64,000 nt of DNA, from positions 484,149 through 548,148 of the forward strand of contig NZ_KN196470.1 in the NCBI RefSeq assembly GCF_000761445.1. The letters are read 5' to 3'. How positions within the stretch are numbered: the stretch's first letter is position 1; the number at the start of each line of letters is the position of its first letter. The position numbers were made by a program, and so were the translations under genes. Under the pieces are notes generated by a model that saw only the letters and a program-made list of their open reading frames with translations, did no database searches and was not told where the DNA came from. Positions 48,732 through 57,998 of this stretch are shown one piece after another. Origin of the DNA: Oleiagrimonas soli. GTDB lineage: Bacteria; Pseudomonadota; Gammaproteobacteria; Xanthomonadales; Rhodanobacteraceae.

Positions 48732-50099
48732 TCAGTAGGCGAACTCGCGGAACACCGGGTCGACGCTGCCGTTCCACGGACCGTGGAACAGTTCCAGCTT
48801 GCGTTCGGCGGGCGTCTGGCCGGCCTGCGCCAGTTCCAGCAGCGGTTGCAGGAAGATGGTTTCGTCGGCGCCGTTCTCGTTCAGGCGCGCGCGGCGCTTC
48901 AGGCCGTGACCGGCGATCTTCAGCGTCTCCAGCGCCAGGTCGCGCACGGTGCCGTCGCGGAACGGCAGCTTCAGGGCGTGCTTCGGCACGCCGTCGCGCA
49001 GGGCGTTGCGCTCGGTCATGGTGAAATCCTTGACCAGATCCCAGGCCGCATCCAGCGCATCGTCGTCGTACAGCAGGCCGACCCACAGCGCCGGCAGCGC
49101 GCACAGGCGGTTCCACGGGCCGCCGTCGGCGCCGCGCATCTCCAGGAAGCGCTTCATGCGTACTTCCGGGAAGGTGGTGGTCAGGTGGTCGTCCCAGTCG
49201 CGCAGGGTCGGCGTCACGCCCGGCAGTTCCGGCAGCTTGCCGGCCAGGAAGTCGCGGAAGCTGCGTCCGGCGACGTCCACCGGCTGGCCGTTCTGCATGG
49301 TGAAGTACATCGGCACGTCGAGGATGTAGTCGACCCAGCGTTCGTAGCCGAAGCCGTCCTCGAACACGAAATCGAGCATGCCGGTGCGGTCCGGATCGGT
49401 GTCGGTCCACACGTGCGAGCGGTAGCTCAGGTAGCCGTTGGGCTGGCCGTCGGTGAACGGCGAGTCGGCGAACAGCGCGGTGGCGACCGGCTGCAGCGCC
49501 AGCGCGACGCGGAACTTCTTGATCATGTCCGCTTCGCTGGAGAAATCCAGGTTCACCTGCACGGTGCAGGTGCGCGTCATCATGTCCAGGCCGAGGTTGC
49601 CGCGCGTGGGCATGTAGCGGCGCATGATCGCGTAGCGGCCCTTGGGCATCCACGGCATCTCCTCGCGCCGCCACTTGGGCTGGAAGCCCATGCCGAGAAA
49701 GCCCAGATCGAGGTCCTTGGCGACCGAGCGCACTTCCTCCAGATGGCCGTTCACTTCGCGGCAGGTCTGGTGGATGGTCTCCAGCATGGCGCCGGACAAT
49801 TCCAGCTGGCCGGCCGGCTCCAGCGTGATCGAAGCGCAGTCGCGGGCCAGCGCCACCGGCAGTTCGCCCTCGCGGGCGATGTCCCAGCCGTGGCGGGCGG
49901 CGATGCCTTCAAGCAGCGCGCGGATGCCGTGCTCGCCCTCGTAGGTCGGCGGGCGCAGGTCGCTCTGGCGGAAGCCGAATTTCTCGTGCTCGGTGCCGAT
50001 GCGCCAGGCTTCGCGGGGTTTTTCGCCGCTGGCGATGTATTCGGTCAGCTGGCGCGGGTCGGTGATCGGCGTGGCCTTGGCGGAACTGGGGATGGACAC
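48732..50099 (-). CDS. gshA: Glutamate-cysteine ligase, plant type
   Basis: A 455-residue ligase that forms gamma-glutamylcysteine, the first step of glutathione synthesis. It belongs to the GCS2/plant-like class rather than the E. coli class: AWRIGTEHEKFGF, EPAGQLELSG, MTRTCTVQVNLDFSSEADM, FADSPFTDGQPNGYLSYRS and MRGADGGPW are its motifs. This class is usual in xanthomonads and alphaproteobacteria. No gshB is in the window. The neighbour msrB lies 73 bases upstream on the same strand, so both may serve redox defence. Confidence 0.93.
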   Translation of the reverse strand: MSIPSSAKATPITDPRQLTEYIASGEKPREAWRIGTEHEKFGFRQSDLRPPTYEGEHGIRALLEGIAARHGWDIAREGELPVALARDCASITLEPAGQLELSGAMLETIHQTCREVNGHLEEVRSVAKDLDLGFLGMGFQPKWRREEMPWMPKGRYAIMRRYMPTRGNLGLDMMTRTCTVQVNLDFSSEADMIKKFRVALALQPVATALFADSPFTDGQPNGYLSYRSHVWTDTDPDRTGMLDFVFEDGFGYERWVDYILDVPMYFTMQNGQPVDVAGRSFRDFLAGKLPELPGVTPTLRDWDDHLTTTFPEVRMKRFLEMRGADGGPWNRLCALPALWVGLLYDDDALDAAWDLVKDFTMTERNALRDGVPKHALKLPFRDGTVRDLALETLKIAGHGLKRRARLNENGADETIFLQPLLELAQAGQTPAERKLELFHGPWNGSVDPVFREFAY

Positions 50100-50171
50100 C
50101 GGGAATCCTTGCGGGGAACAGATCGCATCACTGTGGGGGCGGCCAGCCCGAAATGAAAGGGGCGAACCCGA

Positions 50172-50675
50172 TCAGGCCGTTTCGCCGGGGTGGAACTGCA
50201 AGGCCAGGCCGTTCATGCAGTAGCGCAGGCCGGTCGGCGGCGGTCCGTCGCGGAACACGTGGCCCAGATGGCCGCCGCAGCGGCGGCAGTGCACCTCGGT
50301 GCGCAGCATCAGTAGGCTGGCGTCGCGGCGCGTGGCGATGGCGTCGGGCAGCGGCTTCCAGAAGCTCGGCCAGCCGGTGCCGGAATCGTATTTCGCGGTC
50401 GAGCTGTACAGCGGCAGGTCGCAGCCGGCGCAGCGGTACAGGCCCGCGCGGGTCTCGTGATCGAGCGGACTGCTGAACGGCGCCTCGGTGCCGGCCTCGC
50501 GCAGGATATGGAACTGCGCGGGCGTCAGGCGCGCGCGCCACTGCGCCGGAGTCAGGTCCCAGGCGCCGCTGCCGGCGACGGCGACGGGTTCGCCGGCGCG
50601 GCTGCGCGTGCAGGCGCTCAGCAGCAAGGCACCGGTCGCGGCGGCGGTGGAGATCAGGAATCGGCGTCGTTGCAT
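50172..50675 (-). CDS. msrB: Exported methionine-(R)-sulfoxide reductase MsrB
   Basis: A 167-residue MsrB that repairs protein-bound Met-R-sulfoxide. The N-terminus MQRRRFLISTAAATGALLL combines a twin-arginine-type motif (RRRFLI) with a lipobox (LSAC, Cys22), so it is probably exported and may be lipidated, unlike cytosolic MsrB. Zinc-binding pairs are RCAGC and CRRCGG; GTGWPSFW and the catalytic RYCMNGLAL are intact. The ATG at 50675 is chosen because it starts the signal. It lies upstream of gshA. Confidence 0.9.
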   Translation of the reverse strand: MQRRRFLISTAAATGALLLSACTRSRAGEPVAVAGSGAWDLTPAQWRARLTPAQFHILREAGTEAPFSSPLDHETRAGLYRCAGCDLPLYSSTAKYDSGTGWPSFWKPLPDAIATRRDASLLMLRTEVHCRRCGGHLGHVFRDGPPPTGLRYCMNGLALQFHPGETA

Positions 50676-50760
50676 GGTCGGCCTCCGTGGGGCGTCATCC
50701 ATGCATACGGACCGCGTTTACCGGCGGATGCTTACACGTGCCGACGCGTTCGCAGCCGAT

Positions 50761-51342
50761 TCATTCGCGCACGGCGGCGTAGTCGCGCGCGCTCTCGTCC
50801 CAGGGCGGGGCGTCGAGGATGGTCGGCAGCACCTCGGCCGGCGTGGCCACGCGTTGCCACATGCGGGCGTGTTCGGGATTCATGAAGCGGGCGTCGATGA
50901 CCTGACCCATGAACGCGTCCAGCGGCGCGTAGAAATCCAGCGTGTCGAGCAGAATGATCGGGTGCAGGTAGATGCCCAGGCGCTTGAGCGTGATCGCCTC
51001 GAACAGCTCTTCCAGCGTGCCGCAGCCGCCGGGCAGGGCGACCACGGCGTCCGAGCCGGTCAGCAGCCGGTGCTTGCGTTCGCGCATGTCCTCGACCAGC
51101 TGCAGTTCGGTCAGGCCCGGGTGGCCCCATTCCAGATCGGCCATGAAGCGCGGCAGCACGCCGATGACGCGACCGCCGACGCTCAGCGCGCCATCCGCGA
51201 CCGCGCCCATCGATCCGCGCGAGCCGCCGCCGTAGACGACGGTGTGGCCGTCCTCGGCCAGGCGGCGGCCGAGCTCGAATGCGGCTTCGCGGTAGGCCGG
51301 GTCGGCATGATCGGAAGAGGCGCAGTAGACGCAGATACGCAT
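50761..51342 (-). CDS. LOG family (TIGR00730) Rossmann-fold protein
   Basis: A 193-residue protein with the lysine-decarboxylase-like/LOG fold: MRICVYCASSDHADPAYREA, VVYGGGSRGSMGAVADGAL, and the signature VALPGGCGTLEELFE. Members with PGGxGTxxE are phosphoribohydrolases that act on cytokinin nucleotides in plants or on nucleoside monophosphates in bacteria. The ATG at 51342 is the family start; upstream codons to 51459 do not match. It is divergent from the sulfotransferase-like gene. Confidence 0.88.
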   Translation of the reverse strand: MRICVYCASSDHADPAYREAAFELGRRLAEDGHTVVYGGGSRGSMGAVADGALSVGGRVIGVLPRFMADLEWGHPGLTELQLVEDMRERKHRLLTGSDAVVALPGGCGTLEELFEAITLKRLGIYLHPIILLDTLDFYAPLDAFMGQVIDARFMNPEHARMWQRVATPAEVLPTILDAPPWDESARDYAAVRE

Positions 51343-51617
51343 GGTGTCAGTCCGGAGAAATGCGGGATGCCCGATTATGGCGCGGTCGTCGGCAGCGGGC
51401 GAATGCACGTCTTGCTCGTCGTGCCGCCGGGGCGTGTCCCTTGCTGCCCCCGGGCTCATGCGTTCGCACGGTTTCGGCGGCGCAGTGCTTTCGCACGAGC
51501 ATCGCGCGGGCTAGGATCGGCGGGATGGCGTGCCGACGCTCGGCATGTCGCGAGAACGTCCGCAGCAGGCCGCCGATGCATGCGTCACGCGACCGGAATC
51601 CTGTCGAGTTGCCGCCC

Positions 51618-52661
51618 ATGGATGAACCTACCCGAGCCTTGCTCAGCAAGGACGCGTTTCCGGTCGATGTATTCCCCGATCATGGCGTGCTTTCGGTGGC
51701 GACGCTGGATCGGCGCATCGCCACCGAGGCCGCGTTTCTGGACTACCGAACCATCCGCTACCAGGAGAGCTTTCGGGTCGCGCTGGAGGATGTGGATGCG
51801 GCGTGCGATGGCCGCGCGCTGCATCCGAGGCCGCTGCACTATCTGTTCCACGTGGGATTCTGCGGCTCGACGCTGATTTCCCGCTGCCTGGGCGACATGC
51901 GTGGCGTTCTGGCCTTGCGTGAGCCGAGCGCCTTCCACGGTCTTGCCGCGTGGAAACGGCTTTTCGAGCAACAGGGGCGCGATCTTGCGGAGTGGTCGCG
52001 CTACTGCGATGGCGTGGAAAAGCTGCTTCATGCCTATGCGCCGACCGAAGCGGTACTGGTGAAGCCGTCGGACATCTGCGTGCCGCTGATCGACATCGTT
52101 CTGGCGCGACATCCGTCGTCGCGGGTCCTTTTTCTCTACACGGATGTCGAAACCTATCTGATGGCCGTGCTCGGCGACGATACGCGCAGCGTTTTTGTGC
52201 GCGACCGGGTCCGCGACATGCGTCACTACCTGCGCGACGACCTGGCGGGAATCGACACGGCACGGATGAGCGAAGGCGAGCGCGGCGCGCTGCTCTGGTG
52301 GATGTACATGGAGATCTACGCGCGATCCTCGTCGTCGGTGCACGTGCCCACGCTGAACTTCGAGTCGTTCCTGCAGATGCCGACGCAGACGCTGCTGGCC
52401 GTGGCGGATCACTTCGGCGTGCAGGCAGGCAGCGATGTCGCGGCGCGGGCGCTCGCAAGACACGGCTCACGGTATTCCAAAAATCCCCGGCAGGCGTTCA
52501 GTGCGGCTGACCGGGCGCGCGCGCATGCGAACGTGCGGAGCGAGCGCGGCGAAGAGTTGCGCAAGGGCTTGCGCATGCTGGAGCGTTTGGGCGGCAACGG
52601 TTTGGTCGCGGCGCGACGACGTGATCTTTTTGCATATCGAGCACGCTCCTCGGATCGATGA
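51618..52661 (+). CDS. Sulfotransferase-like P-loop protein
   Basis: A 347-residue protein that I assign only to the sulfotransferase-like P-loop class. The P-loop-type motif is FHVGFCGSTLISRCL at about residues 80-93, in the position of the PAPS 5'-phosphosulfate loop. An Arg-Glu-Pro turn (LREPSAFHG) follows, then VLVKPSDICVPLIDIV and LFLYTDVETYLMAV, as in bacterial sulfotransferases. There is no adjacent pathway gene to name its substrate. The ATG at 51618 is chosen; an in-frame ATG at 51576 would add 14 residues. A terminator follows. Alternatively it could be a nucleotide-dependent kinase-like P-loop protein. Confidence 0.6.
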   Translation: MDEPTRALLSKDAFPVDVFPDHGVLSVATLDRRIATEAAFLDYRTIRYQESFRVALEDVDAACDGRALHPRPLHYLFHVGFCGSTLISRCLGDMRGVLALREPSAFHGLAAWKRLFEQQGRDLAEWSRYCDGVEKLLHAYAPTEAVLVKPSDICVPLIDIVLARHPSSRVLFLYTDVETYLMAVLGDDTRSVFVRDRVRDMRHYLRDDLAGIDTARMSEGERGALLWWMYMEIYARSSSSVHVPTLNFESFLQMPTQTLLAVADHFGVQAGSDVAARALARHGSRYSKNPRQAFSAADRARAHANVRSERGEELRKGLRMLERLGGNGLVAARRRDLFAYRARSSDR

Positions 52662-52799
52662 TCGTTCCCGTGGCGGTTTCGATGCGCTGTCCGGGACGTG
52701 CGTCACGAGGCGTCTGCCGCGGCATCATGACGAGCTTCTGGCGTGGATGCCCGGCCATGCCTTGCGCATGGATGCGCGTTCGTTCGCTGGCAACAGACA

Positions 52800-52830
52800 C
52801 GAAAAAGCCGGCGCAGGACCGGCTTTTTCG
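52800..52830. terminator. Bidirectional terminator between the sulfotransferase-like gene and rho
   Basis: A 12-bp stem, CGAAAAAGCCGG (52800-52811) with CCGGCTTTTTCG (52819-52830), and a 7-base loop, between convergent genes. Confidence 0.9.
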
Positions 52831-52851
52831 CGATGCGTGACGAGGCAGCGG

Positions 52852-54597
52852 TCAGCGCTTCATGGCATTGAAGAACTCGTCGTTGGTCTTGGTGTTCTTC
52901 ATCTTGTCGAGCATGAATTCCATCGCCGCCAGCTCGTCCATCGGATGCAGCAGCTTGCGCAGGATCCAGATTTTCTGCAGCAGGTCCGGGGCGATCAGCA
53001 GGTCCTCGCGGCGGGTGCCGGAGCGATTGATGTCGATGGCCGGATACACGCGCTTCTCGGAGATGCGGCGGTTCAGGTGCACTTCCATGTTGCCGGTGCC
53101 CTTGAACTCTTCGTAGATCACTTCGTCCATCTTCGAGCCGGTGTCGATCAGCGCGGTGGCGATGATGGTCAGGCTGCCGCCTTCCTCGACGTTGCGCGCG
53201 GCGCCGAAGAAGCGCTTCGGACGCTGCAGGGCGTTGGCGTCGACACCGCCGGTCAGCACCTTGCCGGAGCTCGGCACCACGGTGTTGTAGGCACGCGCCA
53301 GACGGGTGATGGAGTCGAGCAGGATCACCACGTCCTTCTTGTGCTCGACCAGGCGCTTGGCGCGCTCGATCACCATTTCGGCAACCTGCACGTGGCGCAC
53401 GGCCGGCTCGTCGAAGGTCGAGCTGATGACCTCGGCGCGCACGGTGCGCTGCATCTCGGTCACTTCTTCCGGGCGCTCGTCGATCAGCAGGATGATGACG
53501 TGCGCATCGGGATGGTTGGTGGTGATGGCCTGGGCCACGTTCTGCAGCATCATCGTCTTGCCGGCCTTGGGCTGGGAGACGAGCAGGCCGCGCTGGCCGC
53601 GACCGATCGGGGCGATCAGGTCGATGATGCGGCCGGTGATGTCCTCGGTCGAACCGTTGCCGCGCTCCAGATGGAACGCCGTGCGCGGGAACAGCGGAGT
53701 CAGGTTCTCGAACAGGATCTTGTTCTTGGACGCTTCCGGCGGATCGTCGTTGATGGTCTCCACGCGCAGCATCGCGAAGTAGCGCTCGCCTTCCTTGGGC
53801 GGGCGCACGCGGCCGGTGATGTAGTCGCCGGTACGCAGGTTGAAGCGGCGGATCTGGCTGGGGCTGACGTAGATGTCGTCGGGACCGGCCAGGTAGGACT
53901 CGTCCGCCGAACGCATGAAGCCGAAGCCGTCCTGCAGGATTTCCAGCACGCCCTCGGCCCAGATGCCGCCGCCGGAGCGGGCGTGGGCCTTGAGGATGTT
54001 GAAGATCACGTCCTGCTTGCGGGCGCGGGCGACGCCTTCGTGGGCGCCCAGTTCCTCGGCCGCTTCGAGCAGCTGGATGGCGTTCTTGCGCTTGAGCTCG
54101 GTCAGGTTGATGACGCGATCGTCGCTGCCAGCGTCGTGGTTCTCGTCATCGTCCATCGGCAGGCCGTTGTTGTTGCCGCGACTGCCGCGATTGCCGCGAT
54201 TGTCGTTGTTGTTGCTGCCGCGCTCGTGTCGACGGCGGCGGCCGCGACGTTCGTTGTTGTTGCTGTTGTTGCGGTTGTTGTTGCGCGCCTTGTTGCGGTC
54301 GCCGCCCTGCGGCGACTTGCCCTGGCCGTCGTTGTCGCCGTCGTTGCCGTTGCCAGCATGGGACTTGTCGCCACCGCCCTCGCCGCTGCTGGCCGCCGGG
54401 GCGGGCGCAGGCGAAGAAGTGGGCGCGGGTGCGGGAGAAGGCGTCTGAGCCGGTGCCGGACTCGGCGCCGGGGCGTCGCTGGACGGTTTGTCGGCCACCT
54501 TGGCGCGGGTGCGCCGGGGCTTGGCGGTCTTCTCGGCCGCGGGGGAATCGTCCGGACGCGGGGTCTCGGGACTGGCTTTGGTATCGGTATCGGACAC
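52852..54597 (-). CDS. rho: Transcription termination factor Rho with long disordered N-terminus
   Basis: A 581-residue hexameric RNA helicase that ends transcription. Residues from about 160 ([18 protein letters not shown]) to the end equal a whole E. coli Rho (419): RNA-binding cold-shock domain ([20 protein letters not shown]), P-loop [28 protein letters not shown] (Walker B), and [20 protein letters not shown] (Q-loop and secondary RNA-binding region). The first 160 residues are extra and disordered: Ala/Pro-rich up to about 65, Gly/Asp-rich, then an Asn/Arg segment with [17 protein letters not shown] and [10 protein letters not shown]. Such inserts occur in Rho of several phyla and can bind RNA or drive condensation. 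trxA is upstream, 167 bases away, on the same strand. Confidence 0.95.
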   Translation of the reverse strand: MSDTDTKASPETPRPDDSPAAEKTAKPRRTRAKVADKPSSDAPAPSPAPAQTPSPAPAPTSSPAPAPAASSGEGGGDKSHAGNGNDGDNDGQGKSPQGGDRNKARNNNRNNSNNNERRGRRRRHERGSNNNDNRGNRGSRGNNNGLPMDDDENHDAGSDDRVINLTELKRKNAIQLLEAAEELGAHEGVARARKQDVIFNILKAHARSGGGIWAEGVLEILQDGFGFMRSADESYLAGPDDIYVSPSQIRRFNLRTGDYITGRVRPPKEGERYFAMLRVETINDDPPEASKNKILFENLTPLFPRTAFHLERGNGSTEDITGRIIDLIAPIGRGQRGLLVSQPKAGKTMMLQNVAQAITTNHPDAHVIILLIDERPEEVTEMQRTVRAEVISSTFDEPAVRHVQVAEMVIERAKRLVEHKKDVVILLDSITRLARAYNTVVPSSGKVLTGGVDANALQRPKRFFGAARNVEEGGSLTIIATALIDTGSKMDEVIYEEFKGTGNMEVHLNRRISEKRVYPAIDINRSGTRREDLLIAPDLLQKIWILRKLLHPMDELAAMEFMLDKMKNTKTNDEFFNAMKR

Positions 54598-54764
54598 GAA
54601 CGGACCTCGCAGGGCGCCGTGGAAAAAAGGAAGGATCGGGGATCTTGCGGATGCTCGGGCGCGAACGGCCCGGCGTCAGGACTTGCAATCTAGCACTGCG
54701 AGCGTTCGGTCGCAATCGTCCGGCCGCGCGGCGGATCGCCGCCGCCGCGGCCGGGAACGGGCGC

Positions 54765-55091
54765 TCAGAGCAGGCTGTCGACCATCTGCGTGATGCGGCC
54801 CTTCGGCACGGCGCCGACCTGGGTCGCCTCGACCTTGCCGCCCTTGAACACCATCATGGTCGGCACGCCGCGCACGTTGTAGTTGACGGCGGTCTTCTGG
54901 TTCTGGTCGATGTCGACCTTCACGATCTTGACGCGGCCCTGGTAATCCTTGGCGACCTCGTCGAGGATCGGCGCGATGGCCTTGCACGGGCCGCACCAGG
55001 GCGCCCAGAAATCGACCAGGACGGGGATGTCCGAATTCAGGACTTCGGTCTCGAATTCGCTTTCGTTGATGTGGGTGATCAGATCGCTCAC
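54765..55091 (-). CDS. trxA: Thioredoxin
   Basis: A 108-residue cytoplasmic thioredoxin with the active site WCGPC in [18 protein letters not shown] and the cis-Pro motif RGVPTMMVF. It reduces DsbD, MsrB-type enzymes and ribonucleotide reductase in relatives. The GTG at 55091 ([18 protein letters not shown]) matches the E. coli start MSDKIIHL; the longer frame from 55154 adds 21 unrelated residues. It is upstream of rho, the conserved trxA-rho pair, and divergent from rhlB. Confidence 0.96.
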   Translation of the reverse strand: MSDLITHINESEFETEVLNSDIPVLVDFWAPWCGPCKAIAPILDEVAKDYQGRVKIVKVDIDQNQKTAVNYNVRGVPTMMVFKGGKVEATQVGAVPKGRITQMVDSLL

Positions 55092-55452
55092 TGCGGAGGA
55101 CTCCGTGGTTGCGGGTGGGTCGCGGCCGCTGCCTGCGCACGCGGCGTTCGGCATCGGCTACACTATGTCACCCACAGATGGCGGGTGGGGCTGGATAAAT
55201 CAAGCGGGCGGCCGTTGCGGCTTACGCTCATTCCAGCGCAACTCGGGACGGGATTCAAGCTGGCGTGCATGTCGCCGGCCGATCGCGCCCCGGCTCCCGG
55301 ATTCGCCCGAGGACAGGCGCGCAGGCACGCGCCGACCGAGCGCTCGGGCGCCGGACAGCCCCCGCACCGAACCTCTTTTCCCGGCTGCGCCGACCCACGG
55401 CGCGCCGCACGCAATGCCGCGAGCCCGTGGCTCGCCGGCCGGATCAGGATTT
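55092..55452. other. 361-base trxA-rhlB divergent region with nested hairpin
   Basis: No gene is supported here. It must hold both divergent promoters, but I do not see a convincing pair. Toward rhlB there is nested dyad symmetry: CGCCCGAG (55304-55311) with CTCGGGCG (55343-55350), enclosing GGCGCG (55316-55321) with CGCGCC (55328-55333). It would form a structured leader about 100 bases upstream of the rhlB start. Confidence 0.5.
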
Positions 55453-57198
55453 ATGGCTGAACACGTACTCACCGACACCTTCTTCGAGAATCTCGACCTG
55501 CACCCGAAACTGCAGGAAGGCCTCCGCGCCTGCGGATTCACCCGCTGCACGCCGATCCAGTCGCTGACCCTGCCGGTCGCGCTGAAGGGCCGCGACGTCG
55601 CCGGCCAGGCACAGACCGGCACCGGCAAGACCTGCGCCTTCCTGGTGGCGATGATGAATCGCCTGCTGACCCAGCCGGCCATGGCCGACCGCAAGGACAG
55701 CGATCCGCGCGCCCTGGTCATTGCGCCGACCCGCGAACTGGCGATCCAGATCGAGAAGGACGCCCGCGCCATCGGCCGCGACACCGGACTGCGCGTCGCG
55801 CTGATCTACGGCGGCGTCGACTACGACAAGCAGCGCCAACAGCTCAAGGACGGTTGCGACATCATCATCGCCACGCCCGGCCGCCTGCTCGACTACTACA
55901 AGCAGCACGTGTTCACGCTGAACTCGGTCGAAGTGATGGTGATCGACGAGGCCGACCGCATGTTCGATCTCGGCTTCATCAAGGACGTGCGCTACATCTT
56001 CCGCCGACTGCCGGGCCGCGACGAGCGCCAGGTGCTGCTGTTCTCGGCCACGCTGAGCCATCGCGTGCTGGAGCTGGCCTACGAGCACATGAACGAGGCC
56101 GAGAAGCTGGTGGTGGAGACCGACAACGTCACCGCCGACCGCGTGCGCCAGGTGGTCTACTTCCCGGCCAAGGAAGAGAAGATGCCGCTGCTGTTGAACC
56201 TGATCGAGCAGCACAAGCCCGAGCGCAGCATCGTGTTCGCCAACACCAAGGCGGCGGTGGAACGCATCAAGGAGCGCCTGCGCAAGCACGGCTACAACGT
56301 CGGCGCGTTGTCCGGCGACGTGCCCCAGGTCAAGCGCCAGAAGCTGCTGCAGCGTTTCAAGGACAGCCAGATCGACGTGCTGGTGGCCACCGACGTGGCG
56401 GCGCGCGGTTTGCACATCCCGGCGGTCAGTCACGTGTTCAATTACGACCTGCCGCACGACGCCGAGGACTACGTGCACCGCATCGGCCGTACCGCGCGCC
56501 TGGGCGCCGAGGGTGACGCGATCAGCTTCGCCTGCGACCTGTACGCGATGGGTCTGCCGGACATCGAGGCCTACATCGAGCAGAAGATTCCGGTCGAAGC
56601 CATCGACCCGGCCATGCTGAAGATGCCCGCGCCGCGTCCGCAGGCGGCCAACGCGCATCACGACGACGACGACGGCGAGGACGCACCGACCGAAGCGACC
56701 GCGTCCCCGTCTTCGTCCACGGGTGAGACGGGGGAGGGTGCGCCACGCAAGCGCCGCCGTCGTCGCGGCAAGAAGCCCGCCTCTTCGGGGCAGGGTTCCC
56801 GGAACGACGCGGCGGGCGAGGAAAGGGCCATGTCCGGCACGGAGACTGCCGTGGCTTCGACCCAGGCTTCGCCTGCGGCCGGCGACAACGCGGCGGAAGG
56901 CGCGCCGCGCAAGCGTCGCCGTCGCCGTGGCGGTCGCGGACGCAGCGGCGAAGGTGCGCAGCAGGGCGGTGGCCGCGCGCAGGGCGGCGAGCGTGGCAAT
57001 GCCCGCGGCAAGGGAGACGGCAAGGGCGAGGAGCGCGGATCGCGCGATGGGTCTCGCCGTCGCTCGGGCAGCGCGTCGACCGAGGCCGGTCAGGCATCGG
57101 CAAAGACGTCCGGCAGCCGCCAGGTGCATGCCGAGCCGGCGCCGGCCAAGCCGAAGAAGGTCGGCTTCTTCCGTCGCCTGTTCGGCGGCGGTCGCTGA
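55453..57198 (+). CDS. rhlB: DEAD-box RNA helicase RhlB
   Basis: A 581-residue ATP-dependent RNA helicase that works with RNase E in the degradosome. Motifs in order are [16 protein letters not shown] (Q), AQTGTGKT (Walker A), [11 protein letters not shown] (Ia), [13 protein letters not shown] (Ib), [13 protein letters not shown] (DEAD), LLFSATLS (SAT), and [10 protein letters not shown] (VI). The catalytic core ends near residue 400. The C-terminal tail of about 180 residues is disordered and basic, with the segment [12 protein letters not shown] present twice (residues 428 and 482) and RGG-like runs; it ends [14 protein letters not shown]. Start ATG 55453 ([16 protein letters not shown]) fits RhlB. 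The divergent rhlB/trxA-rho order is conserved. Confidence 0.95.
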   Translation: MAEHVLTDTFFENLDLHPKLQEGLRACGFTRCTPIQSLTLPVALKGRDVAGQAQTGTGKTCAFLVAMMNRLLTQPAMADRKDSDPRALVIAPTRELAIQIEKDARAIGRDTGLRVALIYGGVDYDKQRQQLKDGCDIIIATPGRLLDYYKQHVFTLNSVEVMVIDEADRMFDLGFIKDVRYIFRRLPGRDERQVLLFSATLSHRVLELAYEHMNEAEKLVVETDNVTADRVRQVVYFPAKEEKMPLLLNLIEQHKPERSIVFANTKAAVERIKERLRKHGYNVGALSGDVPQVKRQKLLQRFKDSQIDVLVATDVAARGLHIPAVSHVFNYDLPHDAEDYVHRIGRTARLGAEGDAISFACDLYAMGLPDIEAYIEQKIPVEAIDPAMLKMPAPRPQAANAHHDDDDGEDAPTEATASPSSSTGETGEGAPRKRRRRRGKKPASSGQGSRNDAAGEERAMSGTETAVASTQASPAAGDNAAEGAPRKRRRRRGGRGRSGEGAQQGGGRAQGGERGNARGKGDGKGEERGSRDGSRRRSGSASTEAGQASAKTSGSRQVHAEPAPAKPKKVGFFRRLFGGGR

Positions 57199-57317
57199 GT
57201 CCAAAGCCTTTTGAACGCACGTGTTGCGCGGGTCTGGATGAACGATTCGCGCAGCACGTCTATGGCTTCGCGGTGTCGGCACGGTATGCTCGCGTTTTTG
57301 CAGACGATGCGGCGTCC

Positions 57318-57998
57318 GTGATCCGTTTCGACCAGGTCAGCAAACGCTACGCCACCGGCCAGGAAGCTCTCAGCGGGCTGTCCTTCCAGGTCGAACCCGG
57401 CGAAATGGTGTTCGTCACCGGCCATTCCGGCGCGGGCAAGAGCACCCTGCTCAAACTGCTGGCGATGATCGAGCGCCCGACGCGCGGCACCGTGACCGTC
57501 GACGGGCGCAATCTGTCCACGGCACGCGCCGGTTCCATTCCGCGCCTGCGGCGCAAGCTGGGCATGGTGTTTCAGGATCACCGCCTGCTGATGGATCGCA
57601 GCGTCTTCGCCAACGTCGCGCTGCCGCTGGTGATCGCCGGCATCGCCCCGGCCGAGCGCGCGCGACGCGTGCGTGCGGCGCTGGAGAAGGTGGGGCTGCT
57701 GTCCTACGAGAAGCAGGCGCCGGCGATGCTGTCCACCGGCGAACAGCAGCGCGTGGGCATCGCCCGCGCCATCGTCGCCAAGCCGCCGCTGATCATCGCC
57801 GACGAACCGACCGGCAACCTCGATCCGCAGCTCGCCGCCGAGATCATGGGGCTGTTCGACGCCCTGCAGAACGTCGGCACCACGGTGCTGGTGGCCAGTC
57901 ACGACCTGATGCTCATCAAGCGCACGCGCAAGCGAGTGTTGGTGCTCGATCACGGGCGTCTGGTGGACGACGTGCCGGCGACCGAGGTGCGTTCCTGA
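57318..57998 (+). CDS. ftsE: Cell division ATP-binding protein FtsE
   Basis: A 226-residue ABC ATPase of the divisome that, with FtsX, drives peptidoglycan hydrolase activation at the septum. The GTG at 57318 begins [18 protein letters not shown], which aligns with E. coli MIRFEHVSKAY; an in-frame ATG at 57273 adds 15 unmatched residues. Walker A is [14 protein letters not shown], signature [14 protein letters not shown], Walker [13 protein letters not shown], and H-loop VASHD. It overlaps ftsX by one base (TGATG). Confidence 0.94.
   Translation: MIRFDQVSKRYATGQEALSGLSFQVEPGEMVFVTGHSGAGKSTLLKLLAMIERPTRGTVTVDGRNLSTARAGSIPRLRRKLGMVFQDHRLLMDRSVFANVALPLVIAGIAPAERARRVRAALEKVGLLSYEKQAPAMLSTGEQQRVGIARAIVAKPPLIIADEPTGNLDPQLAAEIMGLFDALQNVGTTVLVASHDLMLIKRTRKRVLVLDHGRLVDDVPATEVRS

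Noticed and set aside
54102..54448. Thr- and Leu-rich open frames opposite and within the rho N-terminus
   Set aside because: They are readings of the AAC/GTT-rich codons that encode the Asn run of Rho.
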